Origin: Polydrusus tereticollis
Taxonomy: Eukaryota > Arthropoda > Insecta > Coleoptera > Curculionidae
NCBI GenBank assembly: GCA_963920685.1
Contig: OY987326.1
Coordinates: 188,249,696-188,313,695 of the forward strand
DNA: 64,000 nucleotides
Direction: 5' to 3'
Under the pieces are notes generated by a model. It worked only from the letters and a program-made list of their open reading frames with translations. It did no database searches and was not told the DNA's origin. The number at the start of each line of letters is the position of its first letter. Positions within the stretch are counted from its first letter, which is position 1. Positions 12,023 through 23,454 of this stretch are shown here, piece by piece. A program made the position numbers and the translations under genes.

Positions 12023-12779
12023 ACTTTTGGGTTATGTCGCTAGAACACGATATGTTTCCATGAAATATTGGAGGTATAGAATTTTTATTTACTATAATAC
12101 TATCTTAAAATTCTTCTTGGAGAAAATATTTAAATTTGAATGTATCTGACCCTCTACAGAATATAACCTTTTGACTTTTTTAAGATGACATAAACCATGG
12201 GAAAATTATTTTATTCTCATTTTGACAACCGAATTATACCTTGAAATAAGATGGTATTAAATAGAAAGTCACGCTAAAAATGCATCCAGCATTTTTTTTT
12301 TGTATTTTTATAAATTTTGTCCGACACATCACAAATTTTGCCTGACCCAGGAAGGAAATATGAAATTTTAACTAAGTAGCTCATAGTGTAGGATTTTTGA
12401 TTGCTTACATAAATTTTAACTGTCTCTCTTATAGAACTAGAAACGTATTCCCCTAACGATTCAGTACAGACAAAAAGAGCGAAATAATAATTTTATTTAA
12501 CCTGCTAAACAATAGGAAAGCAAGCTAAATAGACAAGATGATGGGTTTTGTTAGGAAACACAATGATTTTTTAGTGTCAAGGATGTTTTAGGCTCCGATA
12601 TCATTAATATTTTCTGAATACTAAGGCTATATTACTTTCAAAAGCAGACTCGTTTGAGACGATTGGCGAATAAAGATGAATTGATCGTAAATAAAAATAT
12701 AAGATCTATGTGCTAAGACTGTGAAATTATCGAAAAGTGGGGGTGTGCTTTTGAAATCGAACTTAAGAGCGATAAAAAT

Positions 12780-13298
12780 ATGAAAATATACTTGTTTGAT
12801 TTGAGTCTTCAGACAATGAAGTTCGTTGTAGTCGATATTCAAGGATTTAACATACCTGAATTTTGCGCGAAAGAATTGGCTATTTATGATGGGAATAGTA
12901 TGAAAAGTTACTTTTTTAAACCAGTTAAACCATTCGACACCTTAAGTAAGGCTTGCAAGAAACAAGTCAAATATCTATTTGGAAATCATCATGGTATCCT
13001 TTATAATTATGGTGATACCGATTACAAGGAACTACATAATATCATATCCAACAATCTGATAGACGCAGACATTATTTATGTTAAAGGATGTGTTAAAGAG
13101 GAATTTTTAGTTAAAACATTTTCGGAATTAAACTGCAGGACGCCATATATTATAAACTTAGAAGACAGCATTGGTGTACCAAAATTAGAGAAGGGAGAGA
13201 GAGTTGATGGTTGTAAATATCACATTTTAGATATTCATGTTTGTAGTATTAGAAATGCCAAAGTGTTGTATCGATATATTTATAGTCTTTTACCTTAA
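12780..13298 (+). CDS. Uncharacterised 172-aa protein, right-arm copy
   Basis: Identical in sequence to the left-arm protein on the opposite strand, so the element encodes it twice, each copy transcribed outward from the spacer. The annotated start is at 12780; an internal ATG at 12816 gives a 160-residue protein starting MKFVVVDIQGF and is a good alternative. The stop TAA is followed by AATAAA-like sequence (about 13299-13305), which could serve as a polyadenylation signal. It is the only long conserved-looking ORF in the arm and the best candidate for a product of this element. No function assigned. Confidence 0.65.
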   Translation: MKIYLFDLSLQTMKFVVVDIQGFNIPEFCAKELAIYDGNSMKSYFFKPVKPFDTLSKACKKQVKYLFGNHHGILYNYGDTDYKELHNIISNNLIDADIIYVKGCVKEEFLVKTFSELNCRTPYIINLEDSIGVPKLEKGERVDGCKYHILDIHVCSIRNAKVLYRYIYSLLP

Positions 13299-16200
13299 TA
13301 AATATTAAAATTTTTCAACAAGCCAACTTTATTTATTCCCCACGTAGCTCAAACGGTTTTGTTTACTTTTCAACGAATGGAACTGTGACAACGCAACATG
13401 TTCACTATTGGAGTGATGTTAATCCTATGTTCAGAATCCTAACCCGATGTCAATATTTAAAAAAAGTGAATGTTTGGTACGCTGAAGAAACGTGTAAAGC
13501 TTTACGAAGACCGAAAATCTTTGGTTAAGTTACTGGGATACCCTACATCTTATAATATTTTTGAATTTTGCATAAAGTAGTCATTATTTTTTAATAAGCG
13601 TATTATAAGTCTAAACCTAATAATTTCCGAGATATCAATTTTTGAAAACCACTAACATTTGTATATAAACGCTAATGGTACAAATAAGATTCAGATAAAT
13701 AACTTCTTGCCTGCCTGATAACACCGACATTTAGTTAATTATACAACATTTTTAAAATAATTATTGTTCTTTGATCAAACCAATATTCCACTATCACTTT
13801 GTAAACCGACAAAAATAGGCAAATTTTTCAATTTCGTATCGGGATTTTTGATGAAAATAGCCCAACATTTTCGAGTAAACCTACCTAGGAATATAGAAGA
13901 TATTTATTGCAAAATTAGTAGTTTACATGCTTGGTAAAGTGAATTAATCTACCACTGTAATCGTTTCATTTTTAGCTAAATAGAGGTATTCTTTTTTAAT
14001 CGTGAAAAAATAGACGAAATCTCTAATTTTATTTCATACCTAACGAATTCAACAATCAATAATACGATCTCATTTTCGACTAAGATCAGCTGTTACTTTA
14101 GACAGAATATTCCTAATAACATAATATATTTAGTTATACAGCTTTTTAAAATAATTATTGTTCTGTAACCGTAAATTATTTAATTATTTTCGTGTGATAA
14201 AGAGCTACTTTAAATTTTGTTTCTTAATCTTGTTCTATTGCGTATTAATCGTGTTAGCATCACAAATTACGGTCTGTGAAGCTGGTTTATAGGATCATTT
14301 AGTTCGATGGGGGGCATATTTTATGATATCCCATATTTCGTCAATTATTTGGCATGTAGGTTTGATGCTTCAATACGGAACTCCTCAAGATGACATCAAA
14401 TATTTCTAAACAAGAAGCGTCCAAGTCTATGGAATCCCATGTAAAAATAGCTGGTATGTCTGTTGCCTTCCGTAGACATTAATGACATCTCGCATGTATG
14501 CTGAAGTGTATCGTTAATAGAAATCTTGAATATTCTAGTACCTACCTATATCTTGCGTCATTATGTCAATGCTTACATTGATGTCGCCAGGTATCTTAAA
14601 ATGATAGGTACATAATGTGCAAGCATTTGTGTAGAAAGCTATGTTTTTTACAAAATTTTCTCTAGGCAACCAAATTGTAATAGGGTTTTCGTAGTTCCAG
14701 TATATGTCTGGCTGCTTTAGCCTAAATAAATTGAAGTGTATTTGTAAGCAAATTAATCCTTAAAATTTATTATATCGTCTGATATAGACACTGTTTCAAC
14801 TACGCGTTTTGGTAAAAAATAATTGGAAAGTAAAATTACTAAAGCACTAACAATAAATGGGGCGTGGATAAACTGGTAGATCTAAGCTCCAAAAATATAC
14901 GCCTCTTATGATAAATGTTAAAAAATTGTACCGTTGCCAACGTCAAATTAAAAATCAGGATTTGGCAAACAGGACTCAACCCTCTCATTAATGCTTGATC
15001 TTCGGTATACCGAGTTTTATAAGTATTTTTAACACTCATCTGGAAATAAATGGATGCAAAAACCTCCTTTTTCCATTTTTTCAAGCCATTAAACAACAAA
15101 ATTGTCATTTTTTGAAGAAACCTTGCATACATAGGTATTAGCGAGCGAATTTCGACTATTGTAGATATTTAATATTAGAAAATCAATATAGAGGTAAATC
15201 GAAAAGTGTATTTTTACGACGGCTTAAGAGGTAGTTTATGGTGATGTACATATTAGAGTTCATTTTAAAATGAACGATAATCTCCTAAACACAGACTTTT
15301 GACAATAGAACGAAATAAAAATATAGTTTGATGTGATAAGGCTATGCAGCTGCTCTTTATGGAATTTCATGTGAGCCTAGACTTTATGGATTTTTGTTAT
15401 TTTTTTTTTATCAGTAAAGTCATCCTATAGATATTGTTTGTTAATCCATTAAAATAGACAAAATCTTTGAATTTGTATATGATTATCCGCTGAAATACCC
15501 TTAATCTGCAGGGTACCTAACTCTACGGAGATATTTATTGCAAAGGGCGGCTTTTTCAGTTTTGAAAGTATTCAACATTTGCGAAATTCATCTAAATATA
15601 TACTACGCTATACTTTAATCAAACTCACAATAGAGGGAAAGCGACAGACGAGTTTTAAACTAATGTGGCTTAAAGGATAATTTGTGTTGTAAATATTAGA
15701 GTTCATTTTAAAAGAAACTATAATCTCGTGACCGACAAAAAAAAGTATCCATTTCGATACATCATTTCCCCTATTTTAACGTTAAAATAGTAAATTATGT
15801 TATAAGCTCGAAAAATGTAGTATTTCAGACGTAATGCGGTCGCTAACCTAAATAGCCCGAAAAACATTTTTCGTCCATATGTCATAAGTTATTTTTTATT
15901 CGATCTTGTTTTTAATGCGATTGAGAGTTGTAAAATAATGTAGAAATGAAGTGAACCTATACATTTCATCTTGCACGCTAATTTTTTGGTCTTAATGTTT
16001 GTTAGTTAACGATGAAATCTGTAATAGCGTCCGAAAAAAAAAATTTTTTTTTTGACTAACATAAAAAGTGTTGTCTAGCTAGCAGGGCAATAATCAATAC
16101 TTTATTGAGAAGGTTAGCTCTTCGTCTAAATATCTAATCTATAAATCGTCATTTTTTCCGACACAATCGGTTAAAAAGCATACAATTGTATGTGAACGTT

Positions 16201-18599
16201 TGTACAAAAACCATCGTGTTAAATCAGTTCTTATACCTGACTGACAACGCCGATCATTAGCTTTTTTTTACTTTGTAAAATAAAAAGATTAGTTCTTACT
16301 ATCAAAGAAATTAAATATGCAAGAGAAATAGGTCGAAAAGATTAATAATAATTTATTTATTCCTAAGTTATAAATCTTAACTACATCACTTTCTAAACCA
16401 AGAAAATAGATAATCTTCCTGCATTATTCCGTACTTAGATTTATTTTTCATGAAAATAGTCGAATCTATGATTTTCGTTCAAATCCATAAGGGGCGCTTG
16501 TTTTGTATAGATGATTTATGATCTTATTTTCAACTAAAATACTAGTATAAAAAAAAGTATTTCTTCCGATAAACGTGGAAGGAATAGACATTTAAACAGT
16601 TAGCCATAACATACGCATACTGACTTGCATTATTTTCATGGATTGAATGGCTACATCTTTGTGTGTGAAGTGAATTTCTTTTTAAAAAATTACAATGCGC
16701 TCAATTATGAATTTTCTAACATAACTTTTATGGATAGTGGAGTCGGATATTGGAAGAAAATATTATCATAAGGTCAACTCGATTATTGATATAATTATTA
16801 TGGTTTCACAGAAGTTTCTACAGAGTCAGCCATGCTGTAGCAGAGACTGTTGTAGGTCGTATTTTTTAAAAAAACCTAACAATACCTTTACTTTATATTG
16901 ATAGACATATTCTATTAGAACATTTTTCTAAAATTTAGAGCCTTTGGAAATGTGATAATGCTATGAGCATCAAATATATTCAAAATATCAAAAATCCTTT
17001 GATAGTTAGTTATTGCGGTATATTTTAATAGAGGCATAATTTATACTGTACTCCTAAATTTACGGCATATCACTTTGTTTATGTTAATATATTCACAGAG
17101 ACTATTAATCTAACCAACTTTTATTTACGAAAAATTAAAAACTGAAATACTCTATTTTATTGCCGATTGTTCGCAAAGACACTTGGAGTTGTTATTTTAC
17201 TTTTTCTACCTCTTTTTCCCCGGCTGCGGAGAAATATGTTAGGGGAAGTTTGGGTATCCTCAGACGGTTATATGCAATGATTCAAGCTTCTAAAAAAGTA
17301 CTAAGGCGAGTAATTATCAATTTGAATTTATGTATGTCGAAGGTAATGTGTTACTCATAAATATACATGATGAAAACATTTATTGTTCGATTGCATCTAA
17401 TTTTTAAGAGTCTAGAAATAAGCAAATAATGTTCTTTAACGTTTCTTTATAAACATCTCGAGTTACCTGTCCTTCCCCTGCATCATAGAAGGGTATTTGC
17501 CGACAAAGTTTGACCATTTTTTATGATTCGAGAGTTGGGTATTCTCTACAGATGTAAACTGAAGTCATTCGAGTAGTCCGAACTTGTTAGATTTTAGCTT
17601 ATATTCTTATTATGTGATTTTAAAATTATGTATGCGTTTGTTTAATTCATTGTAAAGGATTTGTTATTATGCTAATTTCAAAAGTTAAATGTTGGTGAGA
17701 ATATTGAATTTTTTTATTAAAATATCTAAAGTAAATATCTAATTGATTTTTTTTAGCGCTAATTGGGATTTTAATTAACTACCTCAGAGTCGGTATACAC
17801 TATATTTTGCAGCGCAATTGCTTTCACACCCAGTAATGTATTATGATTTTTTTGGATGGTCGTTATATTGTGAGTTTCTTAAGTTAGCCAGATTAATAAT
17901 AAATTAAAAAACCAACGTGATTTGCTTATTGTTGCCTACGCCTGATATTCATAATTTTATTGGGGGTTCTACCTGATGACAAATACAGCTTATGATACCT
18001 ATCTAGTGGGTATTTTCAGTTTAAGGACCGAATAATATAGAGTTATTGTGCATACATCATCGCAAACAAAAGGTAGCTTTTTATATTATTTCGTATTTAC
18101 AATCCATTTAACTACAATTTTACACTGTGAATTAATTTTTTTTACTTTTTTCCTGAAATTGTAGCCTATTTACTTATATTATGATATTATCCAAAATTTT
18201 TTATAAAAGCATTATGAGGGCTTTTAGCTGATGGCGAACACAAGTTGTATAGTACCTATACCTGCTTGGTATTTTATACGTATTTAAGTTTTATTTACTT
18301 TTTATTACTCTGTTCTCATTACAAGATAGTCCTATAATTTATCCATTTCCAGTACAAAGAAATCGCTAGTTAATGGTTCTAGATGGTAATTATTTTATTG
18401 TATTTCTATAAGTGGTGCAAAAATTGGAAACAATTATTAGATATGCTACTGAATTTTAATGAGGGTCCTTCGGAATAATAAATAAAGGTTTATGTCCCTT
18501 TCTTTTTAAATCGAGTCGGCAGAGGGTTTGAGAGGGTTATTTAGGTATAAATAATTATTGCGGGGTGACAAATGTGCCGCCTTAATATACTTATCTTGT

Positions 18600-19298
18600 T
18601 AGACCATATAAATTAGGGTTTTATTTCGCTTTACTACCCGCCAGCGGCGTTTCACTAAGGGGAAATAATAAAAATGTTTTTTACTATACCGCTTTAACAG
18701 CGGCGTTTCAACTAAGGGGAAATAATAAAAAGTCTGGTTTAAGGATGGCTCAGGTCGGATCGTAAAAAGTTGGGTTTAAGGATGGCTTATAAAAATTGGG
18801 ATTTAATTATCCCGCTTTAGCAGCGGCGTTTCACTAAGGTTAAATCATAAAAAGTCGGGTTTTATCTCGGGTCAGATCATAAATATTCAGGTTCAAATTA
18901 GGGTTAGATGAGAAGCCGCCTCGCGAAAGCATCCGGGTTAGGTCGTAAAAAGTCGGGTTTTATCTCGGGTCAGTTCATAAATATTAAGGATCAAGTTAGG
19001 GTTAGATGAGAAGCCGCCTCGCGAAAGCATCCGGGTTAGGTTGTAAAAAGTCGGGTTTTATCTTGGGTCAGTTCATAAATATTCAGGTTCAAATTAGGGT
19101 TAGATGAGAAGCCGCCTCGCGAAAGCATCCGGGTTAGGTTGTAAAAAGTCGGGTTTAATTTCGGGTTATTTTGTAAACAGCACCACCGAACCACCCGGGT
19201 TAGGTCATAAAACGCACCACCTGCACCACCTGCACCACCTGGGTTAGATCGTAAAACAGCACCACCAGCACCACTGATCTCGCTCTGTCTATATCTCT
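18600..19298 (-). repeat. Subterminal tandem arrays, right end
   Basis: Mirror of 4190-4880. Three 98-bp units, read here as CGGGTTAGG...GGGTTAGATGAG, are followed by GCACCACCT 9-bp units. The 9-bp array has one more unit than on the left, the only length difference between the arms. On this strand GGGTTAG, CGGGTTTTA and CGGGTCAG words recur every 20-30 bases. Confidence 0.85.
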
Positions 19299-19302
19299 CT
19301 AC

Positions 19303-19310
19303 TCTGACCA
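19303..19310. repeat. Target-site duplication, right copy (TCTGACCA)
   Basis: Same octamer as 4178-4185. The DNA beyond it (from 19311) continues the mariner transposase that was interrupted on the left side, which supports a real insertion with two different flanks. Confidence 0.8.
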
Positions 19311-19844
19311 TATTATAATCGTTCTTTCAAAATGAGTTTATCTATTTACATTTTGTAAATACCAATTACAAAGCTCTACGTGGCGCTCTGCGTCACCGAG
19401 ATGTAAGTTTTGTACGACATGAAATTTGTATGGCTTAAACTTGTGTTTTTTTAGAATAGTTTGAACCCTTGATTTTGTAACACCGACAGAACCTTCCACT
19501 GTTCTACAAGAACTACTTTAATTTGTTTCAATTGAAGCCAAAACGTTTACTTCATCAATGTCCTGGTTTTCCTTATTGTAAATACTAGGTCGGGGTTTGG
19601 AAAATGAACCGACTTCAATTAAGTTTGATTTTATTTTTAAAAATATTCTTTTATCCGGCTGTCTTCTTTCTGGGAATCTGCGAATATTACGTTTTTATAA
19701 ATTTTAAAATATGAAAAATATAAAAAGATGCCCATACCTGTTAAAATAAACTTCTAATGCTTCATCCGAATTTTCGTTACACTGAATATAACAAACGAAC
19801 ATATCGTACTTTTCATAATTCTCGAATTTTGCAGTCGTAGCCAT
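19311..19844 (-). pseudogene. Mariner transposase, N-terminal part
   Basis: Minus-strand reading from ATG at 19842-19844 gives MATTAKFENYEKYDMFVCYI, then NSDEALEVYFNR. A probable intron or frame change follows. Then comes RRFPERRQPDKR, and further on a helix-turn-helix-like stretch (EGSVGVTKSRVQTILKKHKF). This is the N-terminal DNA-binding half of the transposase whose C-terminus lies at 3605-4178. Several stops and frame changes make it inactive. Confidence 0.7.
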
Positions 19845-20425
19845 AATTAAGAAAAAACTGCTATTTATCGAAACTGAATAGAAATAAAAAACAGAAAATG
19901 GATAACCTATTCTGACAGTAAATAAAGATTTTTTCAGATAACAAGCCTGTCATCATTTGTTTTCCTAAATACCCGTCATGGCCTACTGAAAAAAATTTAA
20001 ATTTGTTGAAAAATGTAAATTTTGAGCTTCACACTGAAAACAGCTATAAAGTCTTATATATTTTTGAAAAGCTTGTGATAAACTGAATCATAATAGCTAA
20101 AAATATATAGGGTGTCCCGTTTAAAAAAATGCAAGTTTGCTCTTTTTTTGGAAAACAATTAAACATAGAAAAAATCTGACTAAGCCACTGGATTTTACGT
20201 GGAAAAAACTAATAAGTTCATTTTTTACCTTTTTGATAAGTTGCAGCGTAACCGAGATACGGGGGGGTGTACCAAAATGCAAAATTTTCAAAATCACCCC
20301 GTATCTAAAAAACTAAGGGGGCTCTGAAAAATCTGTTTGTGCCATCGTTTGTTTCTCTAATATAACCTTCTCTCTTTACTAATAACGCAGATAACCCGTA
20401 AAACATACGAAAACTGGACACCCTG

Positions 20426-21120
20426 TACAATGTATACGTTCATGATATCCCGATGGACAGATTTAACGAACTGTTTTTATTTGCTGACGATACTGCAATT
20501 ACTTCAGTATTAGATCAACCGCGGCTGGTGATGGCTAGATTGCAAAGGCACATCCGAATTTTAAAAAAATACCTCTCGAGGTGGAGGATTTGCCTGATTC
20601 CTGCGAAGACGAAGACCATTTTCTTCTTGAAGAGCAGAGTTAGAAAACCCGAGACTAGGCTCTTGGTGAACGGCATTCAGATAAACTGGGTCCAAGAAGT
20701 CAAGTACTTGGGACTTGTTTTTGATGAGAGACTAAATTGCCTGTTAAATAAAAGGAGCAAGATAGGTTACAGAACTAAAGTTAATTTCTACAAAACTCTC
20801 GTCAGGTCAGTCCTGACTTATGGAGTGCAACATGGTGCACCATAAGCAGGACAACGCATAACAAGTTCCAGGTGCTACAGAATAGAGCGTTAAACATAAT
20901 TGCGGACGCTCCGAGATATACTGTAAATTAGAGTACTACACAGAGACTTTGCGATAGCGATACTGATGGAATTTCATGACAAAATATTAACGGACTACTA
21001 CAAACGTACAGATGAATCCACAAACCACAACAAGTTCACATCACCATCGGATTTCACCTTCAAGTTCCCTAAGAATTGGCTGCCTCCAGCAATAGAATAA
21101 GTATAAAAAGACGCTCATAC
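20426..21120 (+). pseudogene. Jockey-type LINE reverse transcriptase, 3' piece
   Basis: Continues the frame left at 2980. It opens with NVYVHDIPMDRFNELFLFAD, which includes the catalytic ADD box, then the thumb-like ISRWRICLIPAKTK-type region and VQEVKYLGLVFDERLN. There is a frame change near 20745, then NFYKTLVRSVLTYGVQ, and a degenerate tail with several stops ending KFPKNWLPPAIE. The order and motifs are those of the C-terminal half of a jockey-clade ORF2. Confidence 0.8.
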
Positions 21121-21290
21121 CCCCCTTTAAATGATCCAGGGCTTCGTTTCAATTCATTTCTGTATTTGAAGTTTGGCCAACCAGGGCCCCAATGACTAAC
21201 AGGCATTAAAGTAGATGCCTGACTTGTCATGGGCAATAGGTTGTCACTTACTGCTTACTGCTTAGGATAGCTCTTATTGTGCTTGGTATT
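21121..21290 (+). other. LINE 3' untranslated region
   Basis: Sequence following the RT tail, including a near-palindromic block (AGGCATTAAAGTAGATGCCT) and the repeat ACTGCTTACTGCTTA. No poly-A tail is recognisable, so the 3' end is approximate. Confidence 0.4.
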
Positions 21291-22300
21291 CAAAACAAAA
21301 ATGTAACAATTTATCGCACTGGCCATGGGTCACTATAAAAAATAAAACAAGTAAATTATTTGGCAGTAAGTATTTATCTCCGTTTGACGGGAAAAGGCTT
21401 TTCACCAAGGAAGAAAATGTACGTATAATTATGGACCATTTATCGCTTTTTTATAAATAGTCTAAATTATTACAATTATTGTGCATGTGCATACTTGTTT
21501 GAATAAGATATAGGTATTATAAGCAGAAGTTAGACATATGTATATTTTCAGGCGTGAATCTTGGCTCAAAGCAGCGAAAAGAAAGGACTTGGGAAAAAAA
21601 CAAATTTTAAAAAGTATAGAAATTGCAGAAAATATTTTGAAGATTTGTATCAACTGTGGGAAAACCGTATTGCAATGGTTGACCCACTCTTTTCTGTAAC
21701 CATATTTGTAAGCTTGTTTCTGGCAATTTGGTTTCAACCAGAGCCATAAACTTGTAACACACACACACAAGTTTGTTTCAACCTCTAAGGAAAGTAAATA
21801 TTACTTAAAATCTCCCAGCGAAAAATTTTTATATTATATCAGAATCTATCAGTTAGAAATTTTTTTTATATCCTTATTTGATGATTTGTTAGCAAAACCC
21901 GAAATTTCGAATGCATATCTTGCTGAGATGAAGATGATAGAATTTTACCATAATTGCAAAGGATTTGACAAAATATATAAAATTAAACTATTTATTAGAC
22001 TTATATTGTATACTGGTAAATATGCAAATAGGGAATTAAAAGCCTCGAAATAATCATATAAAATCAACAGAAAACTAAAAAATTGTCTTACTTATAAAAC
22101 TATTTTAGTTCTTTGAATCGCGCTAGTGGTGCAACCAACGCTTTTCACGAATTGCTACACAAATAAATTATTCTCATGGTGCAACCAACGCAAGATTTAG
22201 AGGAATTTCGATGGAGTCCGCTGTGCATCGCCTTTATGCGAATATGATGTCGCATAGATAAAAGGTACCGACTGGGGCTTTCGCATCTGATGTAGGTTAT
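21291..22300. other. Mostly unassigned; possible THAP-like exon remnant at about 21545-21690
   Basis: Between 21545 and 21690 one plus frame reads RRESWLKAAKRKDLGKKQIL and a shifted frame continues with NCRKYFEDL. Tryptophan-lysine-alanine with RKDL followed by a Cys-bearing ICxKHF-like motif is reminiscent of the THAP DNA-binding domain of P-like transposons, but it is short and frame-broken. A short (CA)n run is at about 21759. A 15-bp direct repeat TGGTGCAACCAACGC occurs twice, 50 bases apart (about 22128 and 22177). Nothing else recognised. Confidence 0.25.
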
Positions 22301-22311
22301 TTGGGACTGTG

Positions 22312-22503
22312 CCTTCATTTTAATTTATCCCACTTTTACATGGCTGTAAAATACTTATTTTTTAAATCAGAAAGTTAATTAAAAAAATAAATTGTAGGGA
22401 TTTGCGTAAAGTTAAGTCAAAAAATTTTTAGTCAACCTTCTGGCTCAAAAAATAAGTATTTTACAGCCATGTAAAAATGGGACAAATTAAAATAAAAGCA
22501 CTG
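22312..22503. repeat. Small hairpin-forming inverted repeat
   Basis: Arms of about 55-60 bp: TACATGGCTGTAAAATACTT (22330s) is mirrored by AAGTATTTTACAGCCATGTA (22450s), with the match continuing outward through TTTTAATTT. The arms differ at a few bases. It looks like a short MITE; no clear target duplication found. Confidence 0.6.
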
Positions 22504-22835
22504 CACCTTCTACCTAAATGGCAAGGTCAACAAACAAAACTGCCGTTACTGGAGCGAGGTCAATCCTCACATTTTTAGGGAGGGGCACACACAATATTTT
22601 CAAAAATTAATGTTTGAGCATATACACATTGTGAAAAAAGTGATGAGCATTGCTACATTTCCAGCAAGACGGAGCACCTCTTTATCACATGCGTCGAGTG
22701 GTTGAATAATTATTATCCGGAGCTGTGGATTGGTAGGAGAGGACCTATTGAATAATCACCTATAATACTAGATCTGACACCACTCGATTTCATTCTGTTG
22801 GGTCACACATATATTGTAATCAAAACATAAGCAGA
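22500..22835 (+). pseudogene. Mariner transposase fragment
   Basis: The plus strand reads LNGKVNKQNCRYWSEVNPH, then FQQDGAPLYHMRRVVE (second catalytic aspartate block), a degenerate WIGRRGPIE and a C-terminal DPTPLDFILLGHIY-like block. These are scattered over frames with stops. Both ends of the element are missing, so this is an isolated relic, truncated before the N-terminal DNA-binding half. Confidence 0.7.
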
Positions 22836-23077
22836 TTCAATTGACTATTTCCCTCATATACTGTAACTACAATGCGCTTTTCACTTGATTTTCGGTGAAA
22901 ATCAGCCCTCGGTCGCGATTGAGCTGAAAATTGCACTCTTCTGGTTTTTCATTGTTGGTTACCTACGAGAATAACCGTCACTGTCACAGCAAGTTGAAAT
23001 TTCTGCTTTGACAATTTCGCGTCAATTTATCAAAATGATGAGTTTTTCATTCAGGAAATAGTCTAAAAAATATATTT

Positions 23078-23256
23078 CGTGCATGTAAAATGGCTTGATA
23101 ATCATGCACTCAGATTTGTTGCCCTAAAGAAACAGCTTTCATGCATTTTTATTGTTATTTACCTTAAAAAGTTGGTAAATAACAATAAAAATGCATTCAA
23201 GCTGTTTCTAGGGCAACAAACCTTCATGCACGATTTTCAGCAATTTTACATGCACT
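23078..23256. repeat. Palindromic MITE
   Basis: Nearly perfect 85-90 bp arms meet around a 10-bp loop (TTAAAAAGTT, 23164-23173). The outer ends read TGCATGTAAAAT and ATTTTACATGCA; inner blocks GTTGCCCTA and ATAACAATAAAAATGCAT are mirrored. It has no coding capacity, although an ORF of 64 codons crosses it by chance. Confidence 0.75.
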
Positions 23257-23454
23257 TAACATATTACTATTGAAAATCTCCAGCAAAGGATTATCCAAGA
23301 ATATAGGGCTATATCACCTGAGACACTTCAAAGGGTCCGCGAACAGTCTGAATATCGGGTGTAGCTGTTCTTACAAATCAACGGTAACCATTTTGAAAAA
23401 TTCATAGAGTAACACATTTCAAAATTTACCTTCTTTCATCATCATATTTTTGAA

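Larger units (their letters stand above)
4186..19302. mobile_element. Giant palindromic mobile element, 15.1 kb
   Basis: The element is two inverted arms (4185-11456 and 12023-19303) around a 566-bp spacer. Coordinates of mirrored features add up to 23479 throughout the inner part, so the arms align without indels apart from one 9-bp unit near the outer end. By eye I saw two substitutions only (7223 against 16256; 7435 against 16044). It is flanked by a short direct repeat and interrupts a mariner transposase. Contents per arm: subterminal tandem arrays, about 5 kb of AT-rich noncoding DNA, and a 172-codon ORF near the spacer. No transposase, integrase, polymerase B, ATPase or capsid gene is visible, so it looks non-autonomous. 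Ends and size resemble Polinton/Maverick elements; foldback or Galileo-type elements are the other candidates. Confidence 0.85.
12023..19303 (-). repeat. Right arm of the giant inverted repeat
   Basis: Reverse complement of 4185-11456. It carries the same contents in mirror order: 172-codon ORF at 12780-13298 (plus), 97-codon ORF at 14839-15132 (minus), 66-codon ORF at 17160-17360 (plus), and tandem arrays at 18600-19298. It is 9 bp longer than the left arm owing to one additional GGTGGTGCA unit at about 19220-19240. It ends CTCTCTACT. Confidence 0.9.
2981..20425 (-). mobile_element. Mariner-like transposon with long inverted repeats, split by the palindromic element
   Basis: Both ends read CAGGGTGTCCAGTTTTCGTA inward, flanked by TA at 2979-2980 and 20426-20427. 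Similarity between the ends continues for about 430 bp (2981-3420 against about 19990-20425). Without the 15.1-kb insertion at 4186-19302 the element would be about 2.3 kb, a normal mariner size. It interrupts a LINE reverse transcriptase exactly at a TA, and the LINE frame is kept across the junction. Its transposase is on the minus strand and badly decayed, so this insertion is old. Confidence 0.85.

Noticed and set aside
4185..19303. Palindrome as an assembly or read-chimera artefact
   Set aside because: Hairpin-type artefacts would give the same flank on both sides. Here the two flanks are different halves of one mariner (itself inside one LINE) and a short direct repeat borders the insertion. 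I kept the possibility as a check only.
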